Shown: positions 54,004-63,292 of the stretch, piece by piece | How the letters are laid out: each line of letters begins with the position of its first letter | Position numbering within the stretch: position 1 is the first letter of the stretch | Source: an uncultured Aquimarina sp. | Lineage (GTDB): Bacteria; Bacteroidota; Bacteroidia; Flavobacteriales; Flavobacteriaceae | NCBI GenBank assembly: GCA_947498785.1 | Contig: CANMLS010000032.1 | Location: forward strand, 1-64,000 | Direction of reading: 5' to 3' | Length of the DNA: 64,000 nt | Program-made: the position numbers and the translations under genes | The notes under the pieces: model-generated | Told to the model about the DNA's origin: nothing | Seen by the model: the letters and a program-made list of their open reading frames with translations, nothing else | The model's database searches: none

Positions 54004-55629
54004 TTAATATACTTTTTTCCCTCCCAAATATGTAGTTTTTACTTTAATATTCGGAATTTCATCCTCTTCTACTTCCATAATATTGTCTTCCAGAATTACA
54101 AAATCAGCAAATTTACCTACGCTAATACTTCCTTTTTGATTTTCTTCAAAATTACTGTATGCTGCCCAAATAGTCATTCCTTTTAGCGTTTCTTCTCTTG
54201 TAAGCGCATTTTCTTTTTGAAAACCTCCTTCTGGATATTGTTCTAAATCTTTTCGTGCCACTGCAGCATAAAAAGTATAAAAAGGACTTACATGCTCTAC
54301 AGGGTAATCGGTTCCTAAAGCAACTTTGCCTGTTTTTTCCAGTAATTTTTTATACGCATATGCCCCCTTAATACGATTTTCTCCTAATCGCTCATCTGCC
54401 CAGTACATATCACTTGTAGCATGAGTAGGTTGTACACTCATTATCAAATTATCATTAAGAATATCAAATTCTTCTGGAGCTACCACCTGAGCATGTTCTA
54501 CACGCCACCTCCTATCCAACTTATCCTGTAATACTTCATTATACGTTCTTATCACTACTGCGTTTGCAGAATCACCAATGGCATGAGTATTCATCTGAAA
54601 TGGAGATTTAGCTAATCGTTTTGCCAAAGTTATAAAATCAGTATTCCCAATGACCATGGCTCCATGATGATTTTCTTTATCAGAATATGGTTTTTTTAAT
54701 GTTGCTCCTCGAGACCCTAGTGCTCCATCTGCATATACTTTAAAAGAAGAAACATTTAGTTTATCTGTTTTATACACTCCTTTTTCTAAATAATAATCCA
54801 CATATTCTGGCACATTACTTACCATAGCATACATTCTAATGTTTAACTCATTAGCTTTTTGCAGACTATCGATTAAAGTAATCACATCTGGGCTTAATCC
54901 AGCATCATCCACAGTAGTTAATCCATAACTAAAGTTAATCACTTCTGCATCCTTTAATGCCTGTATTTGCTCCTTTATTGTAGGTTGAGGAATAATTGAT
55001 CTGATCAATTCCATTGGATTATCAATAAGTACCCCAGTAAGTTTTCCTTCCTTATGAAGAATCTCTCCTCCTTCTACTTTTGTATCCTTTGTAATTTTGG
55101 CAAGATCTAAAGCTTTCTGATTTACAATCATCGCATGACCATCAACCCTTGTAATTGCAACGGGAATATCTGGAAACAAGCTATCCAACTTCTCTTTTGT
55201 TGGAAACTCCTTAACCTCCCAATCATTCTGATCCCAACCTCGACCTGTTACAAATGATACATTCTTTTCTTTTTGAAACTCAACAATACGATCTAATACT
55301 TCTTTATAACTCTTAGTACCAACTAAATCTACTTTTTGTTGTTGTAATCCGAGTCCATAAAAATGACAATGTGCATCGATCAATCCTGGTACTATGGTCT
55401 TTCCTTTAACATCTAAAGTATCGTTTGCTTCATATTCATTTAGCAATTCATCATTCGAACCTACATCGAGAAATTTACCTTCTTTTATTACAAAAGCCTG
55501 AGCTTTTGGATATACATCATCTACGGTATACACATTAGCGTTTATAACAAGTAAATCTACTTTCTCTTTGTCTTCCTGACAAGAAATAACGGATAGTGCG
55601 ATGACAAATAATACAGATAGTTTTTTCAT
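54004..55629 (-). CDS. amidohydrolase (YtcJ-like), lipoprotein
   Basis: This 541-residue enzyme belongs to the metal-dependent amidohydrolase superfamily (YtcJ/LAF3-like, amidohydrolase family 3). A lipoprotein signal ends at Cys17 (VISCQ). Metal ligands are visible in DAHCHFYG (about residues 85-92), in NTHAIGD and in LGTDYPV near the C-terminus. The substrate of this group is usually an amide or carbamoyl compound and is not evident here. It is a single-gene unit. The divergent 306-bp region upstream holds a small remnant. Confidence 0.88.
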   Translation of the reverse strand: MKKLSVLFVIALSVISCQEDKEKVDLLVINANVYTVDDVYPKAQAFVIKEGKFLDVGSNDELLNEYEANDTLDVKGKTIVPGLIDAHCHFYGLGLQQQKVDLVGTKSYKEVLDRIVEFQKEKNVSFVTGRGWDQNDWEVKEFPTKEKLDSLFPDIPVAITRVDGHAMIVNQKALDLAKITKDTKVEGGEILHKEGKLTGVLIDNPMELIRSIIPQPTIKEQIQALKDAEVINFSYGLTTVDDAGLSPDVITLIDSLQKANELNIRMYAMVSNVPEYVDYYLEKGVYKTDKLNVSSFKVYADGALGSRGATLKKPYSDKENHHGAMVIGNTDFITLAKRLAKSPFQMNTHAIGDSANAVVIRTYNEVLQDKLDRRWRVEHAQVVAPEEFDILNDNLIMSVQPTHATSDMYWADERLGENRIKGAYAYKKLLEKTGKVALGTDYPVEHVSPFYTFYAAVARKDLEQYPEGGFQKENALTREETLKGMTIWAAYSNFEENQKGSISVGKFADFVILEDNIMEVEEDEIPNIKVKTTYLGGKKVY

Positions 55630-55737
55630 TATAGCTGAGTTTAGAAGTTTAAATGTATATATATCTAAGTATTGAAGTGGTTAAGGTTTTCTTAATATCA
55701 GAGTTCACGCATCAAATAACAACCTCTATATTATTAA

Positions 55738-55887
55738 AAAAATAAAAAAACCTCTTGCTTTTACACACTTCAAGTCGAACAACCGATAATAATTAAAAGG
55801 AAAGTTATACATTTAGAATTTTGTAATCACGAACTTACTAAACTGCTAAAATGGTTAGAACGGCATGAAATAGATGTAGGACAGTAA
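55738..55887 (+). pseudogene. short coding remnant without start
   Basis: The frame from 55738 to the stop at 55885-55887 reads ...QPIIIKRKVIHLEFCNHELT, then KLLKWLERHEIDVGQ, with protein-like composition and no start codon. I take it as the C-terminal end of a lost gene, but I cannot place the family. It is too short to be sure. Confidence 0.4.
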
Positions 55888-55935
55888 ATCATTTTACCTT
55901 ACAATTTTCACATATCTTTTAGTAAACTTTAAATC

Positions 55936-56667
55936 ATGAAAAAACTATTCTTTTTACTATCAATCATCATCATATATTCTTGTGACAGAAATAATCTTAA
56001 AATTGAAACAATAGAAAATGAAAACCTTACTCAGCATCAGATTGATTCTATATTAACCAATTTTAAATTTGAATATGACAAACCTGTTTTTATAGATAGT
56101 ACCTCTCAGGTTTTATTGCCCATTACTACACAACATTCAGAAAGAAAAAAAATATTAAGTAGATATAGTAGTGATGAATATTCTTGGACTGATTATCCTA
56201 GATATTGGAACATTCTTTTTTACAACAAGAGTTCTAATCAAACTAGGCTTTTAACTGAATCTAAAATGAGAATTACTGATTATGCAGTGAATATTAAAGA
56301 AACGGGAGCAATTTTATCTAAAAGCATTTTATATAAAATTGGAGATATTGATTATAATAAAGATAAAAAACTTAATAATGATGATCCTGAACACCTATTT
56401 ATATCAAAAACAGACGGAACTGAACTTAAAAGATTATCTCCTAAAAACGAATATTTAATTTCGTATACACTTATACCTAACAGTGATCAAATTGTAATAG
56501 AAACCATACGAGATACTAATTCTGATTTAGAATTTAAATTAGATGATGAAAAAATCTGGTATTTGATAAATCTAAATTCAAATGCACAACCTATTGAAAT
56601 TATAAATTCTGGACTACGAAAGAAAATCGAGAATTTATATTTTGAGCAGTGGCTTAAAAAGAAATAA
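55936..56667 (+). CDS. lipoprotein of unknown function
   Basis: This 243-residue protein has a lipoprotein signal with Cys16 (IIIYSCDR). I see no recognisable family. The middle shows a pattern of short strands with YPRYWNILFYN and KIGDIDYNKDKKLNNDDPEH, the latter reminiscent of Ca-binding or dockerin-like loops. It is convergent with the DUF885 gene and shares the bidirectional terminator at 56668-56704. Confidence 0.75.
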   Translation: MKKLFFLLSIIIIYSCDRNNLKIETIENENLTQHQIDSILTNFKFEYDKPVFIDSTSQVLLPITTQHSERKKILSRYSSDEYSWTDYPRYWNILFYNKSSNQTRLLTESKMRITDYAVNIKETGAILSKSILYKIGDIDYNKDKKLNNDDPEHLFISKTDGTELKRLSPKNEYLISYTLIPNSDQIVIETIRDTNSDLEFKLDDEKIWYLINLNSNAQPIEIINSGLRKKIENLYFEQWLKKK

Positions 56668-56704
56668 AAAAGAGGTTGTTTAAATGTTTTAAACAACCTC
56701 TTTT
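56668..56704. terminator. bidirectional terminator
   Basis: A perfect 17-bp inverted repeat (56668-56684 and 56688-56704) with a three-base loop and A/T-rich flanks on both sides lies between two convergent genes. Confidence 0.9.
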
Positions 56705-56722
56705 AATGATATCGAATAATAA

Positions 56723-58516
56723 TTACTTATTACCTACAATCCAATTATTGATTTTATCTTCTAGTAAAGCTAGGGGAACACATCCAGTTTCTAATACTTG
56801 ATTATGAAACTGGCGAATATCAAATGTATCGCCTAATTCTTTTTCGGCTTTAGCTCTTAATTCTCGTATTTTTAATTGACCAATCTTATATGATAATGCT
56901 TGTCCAGGATTTGCCATATATCGTTCAATCTCTGAGATAATTCCAGCTTCTGATTCTGCTTCATTATCCAATGAATATTGTATTGCTTGTTCACGCGTCC
57001 ATCCTTTTGAGTGTAGCCCTGTATCCACTACCAAACGTATAGCACGATGCATTTCTGCACCCAGCATTCCAAAATACTGATATGGATCGGTATATAATCC
57101 TAGCTCTTTACCCAATGATTCACTATATAATGCCCATCCTTCTCCGTATCCACTATACCATAATGTTTTTCTGAATTTTGGTAATTCTTCACTTTCTTGA
57201 GTAAGTGAGATCTGATAATGATGTCCTGGAATAGCTTCATGCAAAAACAAAGACTCATCACTATAGGTATTATACTTTGTTACTTCTGGTATTGGAGTAT
57301 AAAAAATACCTGGTCGTGTCCCATCCAAAGATCCTGGATTATACTCTGCACTTGCAGAGTTTTCACGAAATGCTTCTGTACGGCGTACTTCGAATGGTGT
57401 TTTTGGTTTTACATCAAATAATTTTTCGATCTGTGGTTTCATACGATTATGAATCACATTAAAATTATCTATTACTTGTTGAGGTTCTGTAAACGGCATT
57501 AACTCCTTCTTATTACGTACATGATCAAAGAATGATTTAAGATCTCCTTTATACCCAACTTCTTCCTTGATTTTTTCCATTTCAGCAGAAATTCTTGCCA
57601 CTTCAGAAAGTCCTAACTCATGAACTGCATCAGCTGTCATTGTTGTAGTGGTATACAGCTTGATTTGATATTGATAAAATGCTGCACCGTTAGGAATTTC
57701 AGAAATCCCAGAGCTGGTTCTTCCTGCCTCCAGGTAGGTTGTACTCATAAATTGATGTAAACTTTTATAAGCAGGAATAATTTTCCCAGATACCATTTCA
57801 CTATATGCTTCGGTTAATTGTTTTTTATCCTCATCAGAAAAATCTTCAGGAAAATTTTTAACTGGAGTATAAAAAAGATGCTTGTCTAAATCTTCTACGG
57901 TTAATGCCTTTAATTGAGGAAGTACTTTTATAATTAGGGATTTTGGTAACATATATCCGGCTGTCATTCCTTCTTTCATTTTTGCTTCAGCAGAGGTCAT
58001 CCATGCAATATATCCTTCAAGACGCTTTAACCAATTGTTATAATCTTCTACAGTTTTAAATGGCTGAGCACTAGAACCACTAGCTAATTGTCCTGCGACA
58101 AGGTTAATCGACCACATTTGATCTATAGGAAAATAGTCTTGTTTAAAATTAAAACCCTCTAAATTCATGTCGCATTCCCAATTGAGAATTGCTTTGGTCA
58201 TTTTTTCACTTTCAGAAAGTGTAGCATCATCAAATTTTGCTAATTGTTCTTTATATTTTTGAAAATACGCTTTAGATTTTTGTACGGTTTCATCGGCCAA
58301 AGGATTTGGGAATTGATCATTAAATCTATTGTCTCCTGCAAAAGTTGCTTCCACTGGATTGAGCTGTAAACCATCTTCATAATAATTGTCCAGCATCTCA
58401 TTAAATTTGGCACTAACATTAATTTCTTCTGCGGGCTCTTTTGTCGTGGTTGTTTCATTTTTACAAGCTGTAAAAATTATGGTAAGAAATACCATAGCAA
58501 GTGTTTTTTTGATCAT
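56723..58516 (-). CDS. DUF885 family lipoprotein (M32/M3-like peptidase fold)
   Basis: This 597-residue protein has a lipoprotein signal ending at Cys18 (FTACKN) and belongs to DUF885. The motif HEAIPGHHYQISL near residue 430 resembles the HExxH zinc motif and may be catalytic; Glu-rich segments follow (SGYGEGWALYSESLGKEL). A peptidase or related hydrolase on the outer face of the cell is plausible. It stands alone, downstream of a long AT-rich intergenic region with no obvious motif. Confidence 0.88.
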   Translation of the reverse strand: MIKKTLAMVFLTIIFTACKNETTTTKEPAEEINVSAKFNEMLDNYYEDGLQLNPVEATFAGDNRFNDQFPNPLADETVQKSKAYFQKYKEQLAKFDDATLSESEKMTKAILNWECDMNLEGFNFKQDYFPIDQMWSINLVAGQLASGSSAQPFKTVEDYNNWLKRLEGYIAWMTSAEAKMKEGMTAGYMLPKSLIIKVLPQLKALTVEDLDKHLFYTPVKNFPEDFSDEDKKQLTEAYSEMVSGKIIPAYKSLHQFMSTTYLEAGRTSSGISEIPNGAAFYQYQIKLYTTTTMTADAVHELGLSEVARISAEMEKIKEEVGYKGDLKSFFDHVRNKKELMPFTEPQQVIDNFNVIHNRMKPQIEKLFDVKPKTPFEVRRTEAFRENSASAEYNPGSLDGTRPGIFYTPIPEVTKYNTYSDESLFLHEAIPGHHYQISLTQESEELPKFRKTLWYSGYGEGWALYSESLGKELGLYTDPYQYFGMLGAEMHRAIRLVVDTGLHSKGWTREQAIQYSLDNEAESEAGIISEIERYMANPGQALSYKIGQLKIRELRAKAEKELGDTFDIRQFHNQVLETGCVPLALLEDKINNWIVGNK

Positions 58517-58756
58517 GATGTGATGTGTTTTTGTTTAAAAAAAGGAAAGATAGAAAAAATCACAAGAAAAGAAATGTTTCTTAACAATGTTAAAACAGTA
58601 TATCCTTGATTATAAAAAAGATTATAATCTTATATCTGACATTCTCGAATATAGTTAGTTTTGATCTGACCTAATTTCTACTTTGACTTTGTTGATCAAC
58701 GATTTAATCAAATTCCTTATTCAAAAACTAAATCATTAAAAGAGTATAAATCAGTA

Positions 58757-59731
58757 TTAATTCTCCTTTATTTTTTCCTTACACTCTTTTGCTAATTCAA
58801 AATTTAGTCCGTTAAACACAAAAACACATTGACATTTGAAAGTATTTGATTGATCCTCATTTTCAGAATCGTCTTGGTCATTATTATCGGATTCACTCTC
58901 AATGGAATTTTTACAATTACAATCGGTTATTAAGTCATCTGTTTTATAATCTACCGATATCATTCTTGTCTTAGGGTCATATTTAACACCTCTTTCCCAA
59001 TCCCTCGAAAGAAGGGAGTATGCAAAATCTTTTTGAAATATTCCGTCTTTGTAGTCCACCAACATTGCACTAGTTACAAAACAAAGCGAGCATCCTCTGA
59101 CTTGTTGTGTTAGCACATATTTAGCTCCTTCTGTTGTTGGTATCGAAAAAATACCAGTAAAACCATCACCATCAAAAACTTCATAAACTTTTGATTTTTT
59201 GGTATTCATTGAACCTTCTTCTTTTTGTACATTATTGTTTAATGCTGTATAGTGCATCAATGAAACTCTACTTTTATATGTACCTCCTGTTTTTTCATCA
59301 ATAGAAAAATTGTAAAGTTTACCATCATCTGATTTTATGATATCTAATTCAGATGAATTAAGTAATTGAGTAATATCATTTTTACCAAACTCGGTATTAG
59401 TAACAACTCTATTTAGGTTATCCATTATTTTTTTCTGTAAAAAGAGAATTAAATCATATTTACCAATAGAGTCTTTGACTACAAATTCATAGTCCTTTTT
59501 ATTTTTAAGTATGTTTTTTTGATCTTTTTTAGATATCCCAATTTCATCAAACGAATATGAGTTTTTTCCATAAATTGAAATTCCCTCATAGAACTTGAGG
59601 TATTCATTGGTTTTGGAGATAAGTTTTTTAAATGAAATATTTTCCTGAGCAAAAGTAAAATTGCTTAGTATCAAAAAAGATAAAATGAATTTTAATGTAT
59701 TTGTATTTTTTTCAAGAGCACACAGCATCAC
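58757..59731 (-). CDS. secreted protein of unknown function with Cys-rich C-terminus
   Basis: I do not recognise this 324-residue protein. It has a signal peptide (to about residue 28, TFAQ) and a mostly charged body. Cysteines appear as CSLC (around 216-219), CNCK (around 274-277) and CQC near the C-terminus, next to an Asp/Asn/Ser-rich stretch (ESDNNDQDDSENEDQSN), so metal or disulfide binding is possible. The start could be Met1 or Met2. Confidence 0.7.
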   Translation of the reverse strand: MMLCALEKNTNTLKFILSFLILSNFTFAQENISFKKLISKTNEYLKFYEGISIYGKNSYSFDEIGISKKDQKNILKNKKDYEFVVKDSIGKYDLILFLQKKIMDNLNRVVTNTEFGKNDITQLLNSSELDIIKSDDGKLYNFSIDEKTGGTYKSRVSLMHYTALNNNVQKEEGSMNTKKSKVYEVFDGDGFTGIFSIPTTEGAKYVLTQQVRGCSLCFVTSAMLVDYKDGIFQKDFAYSLLSRDWERGVKYDPKTRMISVDYKTDDLITDCNCKNSIESESDNNDQDDSENEDQSNTFKCQCVFVFNGLNFELAKECKEKIKEN

Positions 59732-59794
59732 ATCAATGATTTGAACGATTCTAAGATAATGTTTTTGGTCAAGTTGGTGATCTATTTTTTGATT

Positions 59795-60097
59795 CTAAAT
59801 CAATTTTCTTTTTAAACTTTTCAAACAAAAAACAAACCGTTCGAATGCAAAAGAGTATAACAATACATTAAGAACTAGTCCTCCTATGAGACCATATATT
59901 CCTTTTACAACCTCAGAATACCCAATAGCATCTGTAGGTAACTTAAATATAGCATGCAATTTCATTAAAAACTCTGTTGTGGGAGTAAAAACAAGTGTTC
60001 CTCTATCATTTGCATTTCCTAGTATGCTGCAAATTGTTGCTAAAACAAAAAGTAAAATAAATGTTACAATGTATGTATGTATATTAATCTTTTTCAT
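59795..60097 (-). CDS. small membrane protein of unknown function
   Basis: This 100-residue protein has two hydrophobic helices (about residues 8-27 and 68-90) joined by a polar loop. It has no recognisable family. The GC-rich motif copy E lies 104 bp upstream, which would place it under the same control as the peptide and SPFH genes. The 63-bp gap to the next gene is on the same strand. Confidence 0.6.
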   Translation of the reverse strand: MKKINIHTYIVTFILLFVLATICSILGNANDRGTLVFTPTTEFLMKLHAIFKLPTDAIGYSEVVKGIYGLIGGLVLNVLLYSFAFERFVFCLKSLKRKLI

Positions 60098-60200
60098 CTG
60101 TAGTTACGTATTAAAAGTTAAAATGGATTATTCTTAATACTGCGCAAGATATAGTCGTTTGGAAGTATACCAAACACCAGAAACAATGAAAACAGAGACA

Positions 60201-60214
60201 CTGAAAACAGGGAG
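60201..60214 (-). promoter_or_regulatory. CTCCCTGTTTTCAG motif, site E
   Basis: The minus strand reads CTCCCTGTTTTCAG, with a second related piece CCCCTTTTTCC at 60224-60234. The copy is less symmetric than A-D and lies 104 bp before the small membrane-protein gene. Confidence 0.45.
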
Positions 60215-60288
60215 TTATTAATAAGGAAAAAGGGGTATTAGAAATTTCTTATATCCAACTCATGAAAGAGGTTTAGTAAAAAAGAAAA

Positions 60289-61101
60289 TCAATACTCACG
60301 TATATATTTTTCTTTTTCGATAAGAGCAATAGGCTTTTTGCCACTACCAGTTAGAAATTTTGTTTTTAAAGTTACTCTTTCTTTTAACCTTTGAAAAAAT
60401 ACAATAAAATGTAAATGGGGACCAGTAGCCCAGCCAACATCACCGCTATATCCTATAAACTGACCTATTTTTATTTGGTCTCCAATTTTTACTTCTGCTC
60501 CATTCTTTTTGATATGGGTATATTCGGCAAAAGTACCATCACTATGGTATATGAGGATAAAATTATTATATTTTGCACATTCTGCTGTCGTGCAACTTTT
60601 ACTAAAACTTTCTTCTATATCTACCACAATACCACCTCTTGCTGCATATATTTTAGTTCCTACAGGCATTTTAAAATCTAATGCATTTTCATCTTTGTGA
60701 GAGACGGTACCGTTATATCCTTGAGACAACCAGTATTCTTTTCCTTTTGGAAAAGGTAAGTAATATTTAAAATCAGTATCATATTTTTTTAGGTTATGAT
60801 TACCATGATTATAGGTAGACTCATATCCTAATTTTATGCGTTTTTTTCTATCGATTACAGTAAGCTCTGTAATGACATGTTTTTTGGAATTTGCTGGTAT
60901 AACAAAAACCTTATTATTTCCATTGGTAGAGTTTAAATTCTCTAACCTAAAATCTATTTTGGCAGAAACCGGGCTATATTCGTCATTATCGGCTAGGATA
61001 GCAAACCCATTCTCATTCTCCTCATAATAAAGTTTAAAGTTATCCTGAGAGAATACTGTAGTAGAAAACACACTAAATAACAATACAATAATTACTTTCA
61101 T
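60289..61101 (-). CDS. M23-family metallopeptidase
   Basis: This 270-residue secreted protein has a signal peptide (to about residue 19) and a C-terminal lysostaphin-like M23 domain. Zinc ligands are His135 and Asp142 (SHKDENALDF) and His231 in GPHLHF, with His196 also conserved (YTH). The N-terminal 120 residues are an uncharacterised beta-rich region. It probably cuts peptidoglycan cross-bridges or a related substrate. The upstream gap is AT-rich with no clear regulatory element. Confidence 0.9.
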   Translation of the reverse strand: MKVIIVLLFSVFSTTVFSQDNFKLYYEENENGFAILADNDEYSPVSAKIDFRLENLNSTNGNNKVFVIPANSKKHVITELTVIDRKKRIKLGYESTYNHGNHNLKKYDTDFKYYLPFPKGKEYWLSQGYNGTVSHKDENALDFKMPVGTKIYAARGGIVVDIEESFSKSCTTAECAKYNNFILIYHSDGTFAEYTHIKKNGAEVKIGDQIKIGQFIGYSGDVGWATGPHLHFIVFFQRLKERVTLKTKFLTGSGKKPIALIEKEKYIREY

Positions 61102-61479
61102 AGATTGAATTTTACATTAAGATAACAAAAATTATACCGACCATAAGAATGTTTAACATTAGAACCAAATTTTAAATATTACAAAAAAATCATGGTTTCT
61201 AAACAGAAATTACGATTTGTATTATCGAAGTGGTTTAATTTTTTTGATCAATTGGAGTGTTTTTGACACTTAGGAGCAGCCTTATGATGTAAAAAAGGGC
61301 ACTTTTATAACAAATCGAAAAAAATTCAAACCAATTCATCACTAAATGAATCATATGTTGCCAATACTAATCTATTAAGACTCTAGTTTTTCTATAGATT
61401 GGCAAGCTTAAGACACTTTATGGGTGCAGGAGGTCATTACATAATATACAAATAGCTCTCGCACATATAACAAGATAAT
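61102..61479. other. gene-free stretch
   Basis: Between the M23 peptidase gene and the TonB-receptor-like gene (378 bp) no ORF, RNA gene or clear hairpin can be supported. The region could hold the promoter of the peptidase, but no convincing box is visible. Confidence 0.5.
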
Positions 61480-63243
61480 TTAATAATTAAACTTATAAGT
61501 AATCCCTCCTAAGACTTGTACGCCTTGGACTGGGAAATTGACCCAGCGCTCATAATTTTCTCCAGCCAGATTATTTCCTTTTACAAAAAATGAAAGTTGA
61601 TCACTCAAGCGATACCCTAGATTAACGTTAGCATCAAAATAGCTATCCAGAGTAACTATAGATTCTGGAAGTGTAGGAAGAGGGATAACTTGATTGTTTA
61701 AGTCCTTTCGTTCACCCACATAAAATAGTTGAGCTCCAAAATACCATTGTTTATTAATTTGATAATCCATTAATACAGAAGCTTTAACCTCTGGTAAATT
61801 CCACGCTTCTTGTTCATCTTCTGTACTATAATTAAAATATTCTACAGAAGCTCCTAGTTTAAACTTTTTACTAATTTCAAAATTTAACTCCCCGTATCCC
61901 ACTACAGTATTAATATCATCATAACGATAAGAAAATGAATTTCCATAATCAAAACCTTCTAATTGCAGTGTTGGTCTGGTGTTATTCACAAATAATGGTT
62001 TTTCATCTTCAGAAATGTAACTCCCCCTAAAATTATAACTAACCACATCAGATATCTTTCCTTTTAATCCTACATACGCATCATATAGAGTATTTGTAGG
62101 TTCTATAATTAATGTAGGAGAGACAAAAGGGTTTTGTTGTACTGCATCTCTATAGCTATTCTGTTCTAATTCTCCTTCTAAACCACCATAAGCAATAACA
62201 GCTTCCTCTAGTAATCTATAAGAAGCAGTAACTTTTGGATAAATAAAGAAATCATTATCACTATTTTCTGTATCAATACTATAATATACAGCTGCACCCA
62301 GATTTACCGTAAGATCGTCTCTTAGAATTACCAAGCTTGGATTTACTCCTAGATTTAAAATACCATATTTATTAGGAGTTTGTAAGGTAAAGTCAAGATC
62401 TCTTTCAAAATTACCGCTTAGATAATCTACAATAAAATTAGTAGTGATCAAATTATCTCCCATTTCAAATTCAAAGGTTGGTTTTGCAACTACATGGTGC
62501 TCTACAGAACTTAAAGCATCTCCAAAAAATCTGTAATTCAATGATGCTTTCTTAAAATATAAATCATCAAACTGAAGTTTCCCTCCTATTTTGGCTCCAT
62601 AATAACTTTGTTGCGGATCAATAGCATTAATCTGCTCTTGTGTTAGTTGCGGAATTTCTGGTAATCCATACCAATTATATAGCTGATGCTCTACTCCAGC
62701 TTCAATTCCATATGTATAATCTCTGGTTCTCGAAGTATAATTAAGATCCAGAAAAGTATTATAAAACTTGTCATCCAATTGTATATCTTCAATTCCTCCT
62801 TGTGAAGAATTATGATGTAAATACAATCCAATATTATCTGATCTATTGATCTGAAAATTGCTATAAAACTCTGCAAGAACAGAGGTGAAATTTCCAAATC
62901 CTAAGGTCGCATAATTATCATATATCTCTATCGGTTTTGGTCTATCAATATTAGCTGCGCGACCTTTTGCTGGAGTATATGTTGATGCTACAGGCACCGA
63001 AAATATACTATATCGGATATCTTTTTTTTGCTGTGTCACCGAATCATTAAGAATTGGTGTAGTTTTGATTTTAAATGCATCACTAATTGTTGGGGTATAC
63101 GCCTTCACAATAACTACTCTTTCTGTTTCAAGCGTTTCTTTATCTTTTTCTTGAGAAAAGATTATCGCATTTATAAAAAAAGTACTTATCAGAAGTAATA
63201 CTCCAGACCTGACAGGTTTTGAAAAACTATAAGGTTTATTCAT
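61480..63243 (-). CDS. TonB-dependent receptor-like outer-membrane barrel
   Basis: This protein is 587 residues long from the start chosen here (MNKPYSFSKPVRSG), which gives a good signal peptide. An upstream frame extension would overlap the TPR gene. After a short N-terminal segment (ERVVIVKAYTPTISDAFKIK) the chain is a long series of alternating barrel strands with a C-terminal aromatic residue (ITYKFNY). No clear plug domain is present, so import of a ligand through a TonB channel is not certain. It follows the TPR protein gene by 49 bp, and the pair is probably one operon. Confidence 0.82.
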   Translation of the reverse strand: MNKPYSFSKPVRSGVLLLISTFFINAIIFSQEKDKETLETERVVIVKAYTPTISDAFKIKTTPILNDSVTQQKKDIRYSIFSVPVASTYTPAKGRAANIDRPKPIEIYDNYATLGFGNFTSVLAEFYSNFQINRSDNIGLYLHHNSSQGGIEDIQLDDKFYNTFLDLNYTSRTRDYTYGIEAGVEHQLYNWYGLPEIPQLTQEQINAIDPQQSYYGAKIGGKLQFDDLYFKKASLNYRFFGDALSSVEHHVVAKPTFEFEMGDNLITTNFIVDYLSGNFERDLDFTLQTPNKYGILNLGVNPSLVILRDDLTVNLGAAVYYSIDTENSDNDFFIYPKVTASYRLLEEAVIAYGGLEGELEQNSYRDAVQQNPFVSPTLIIEPTNTLYDAYVGLKGKISDVVSYNFRGSYISEDEKPLFVNNTRPTLQLEGFDYGNSFSYRYDDINTVVGYGELNFEISKKFKLGASVEYFNYSTEDEQEAWNLPEVKASVLMDYQINKQWYFGAQLFYVGERKDLNNQVIPLPTLPESIVTLDSYFDANVNLGYRLSDQLSFFVKGNNLAGENYERWVNFPVQGVQVLGGITYKFNY

Positions 63244-63292
63244 TTTTTTAAAATATGTAAGCATATAATACAACTCGTTTAATAACTGATTA

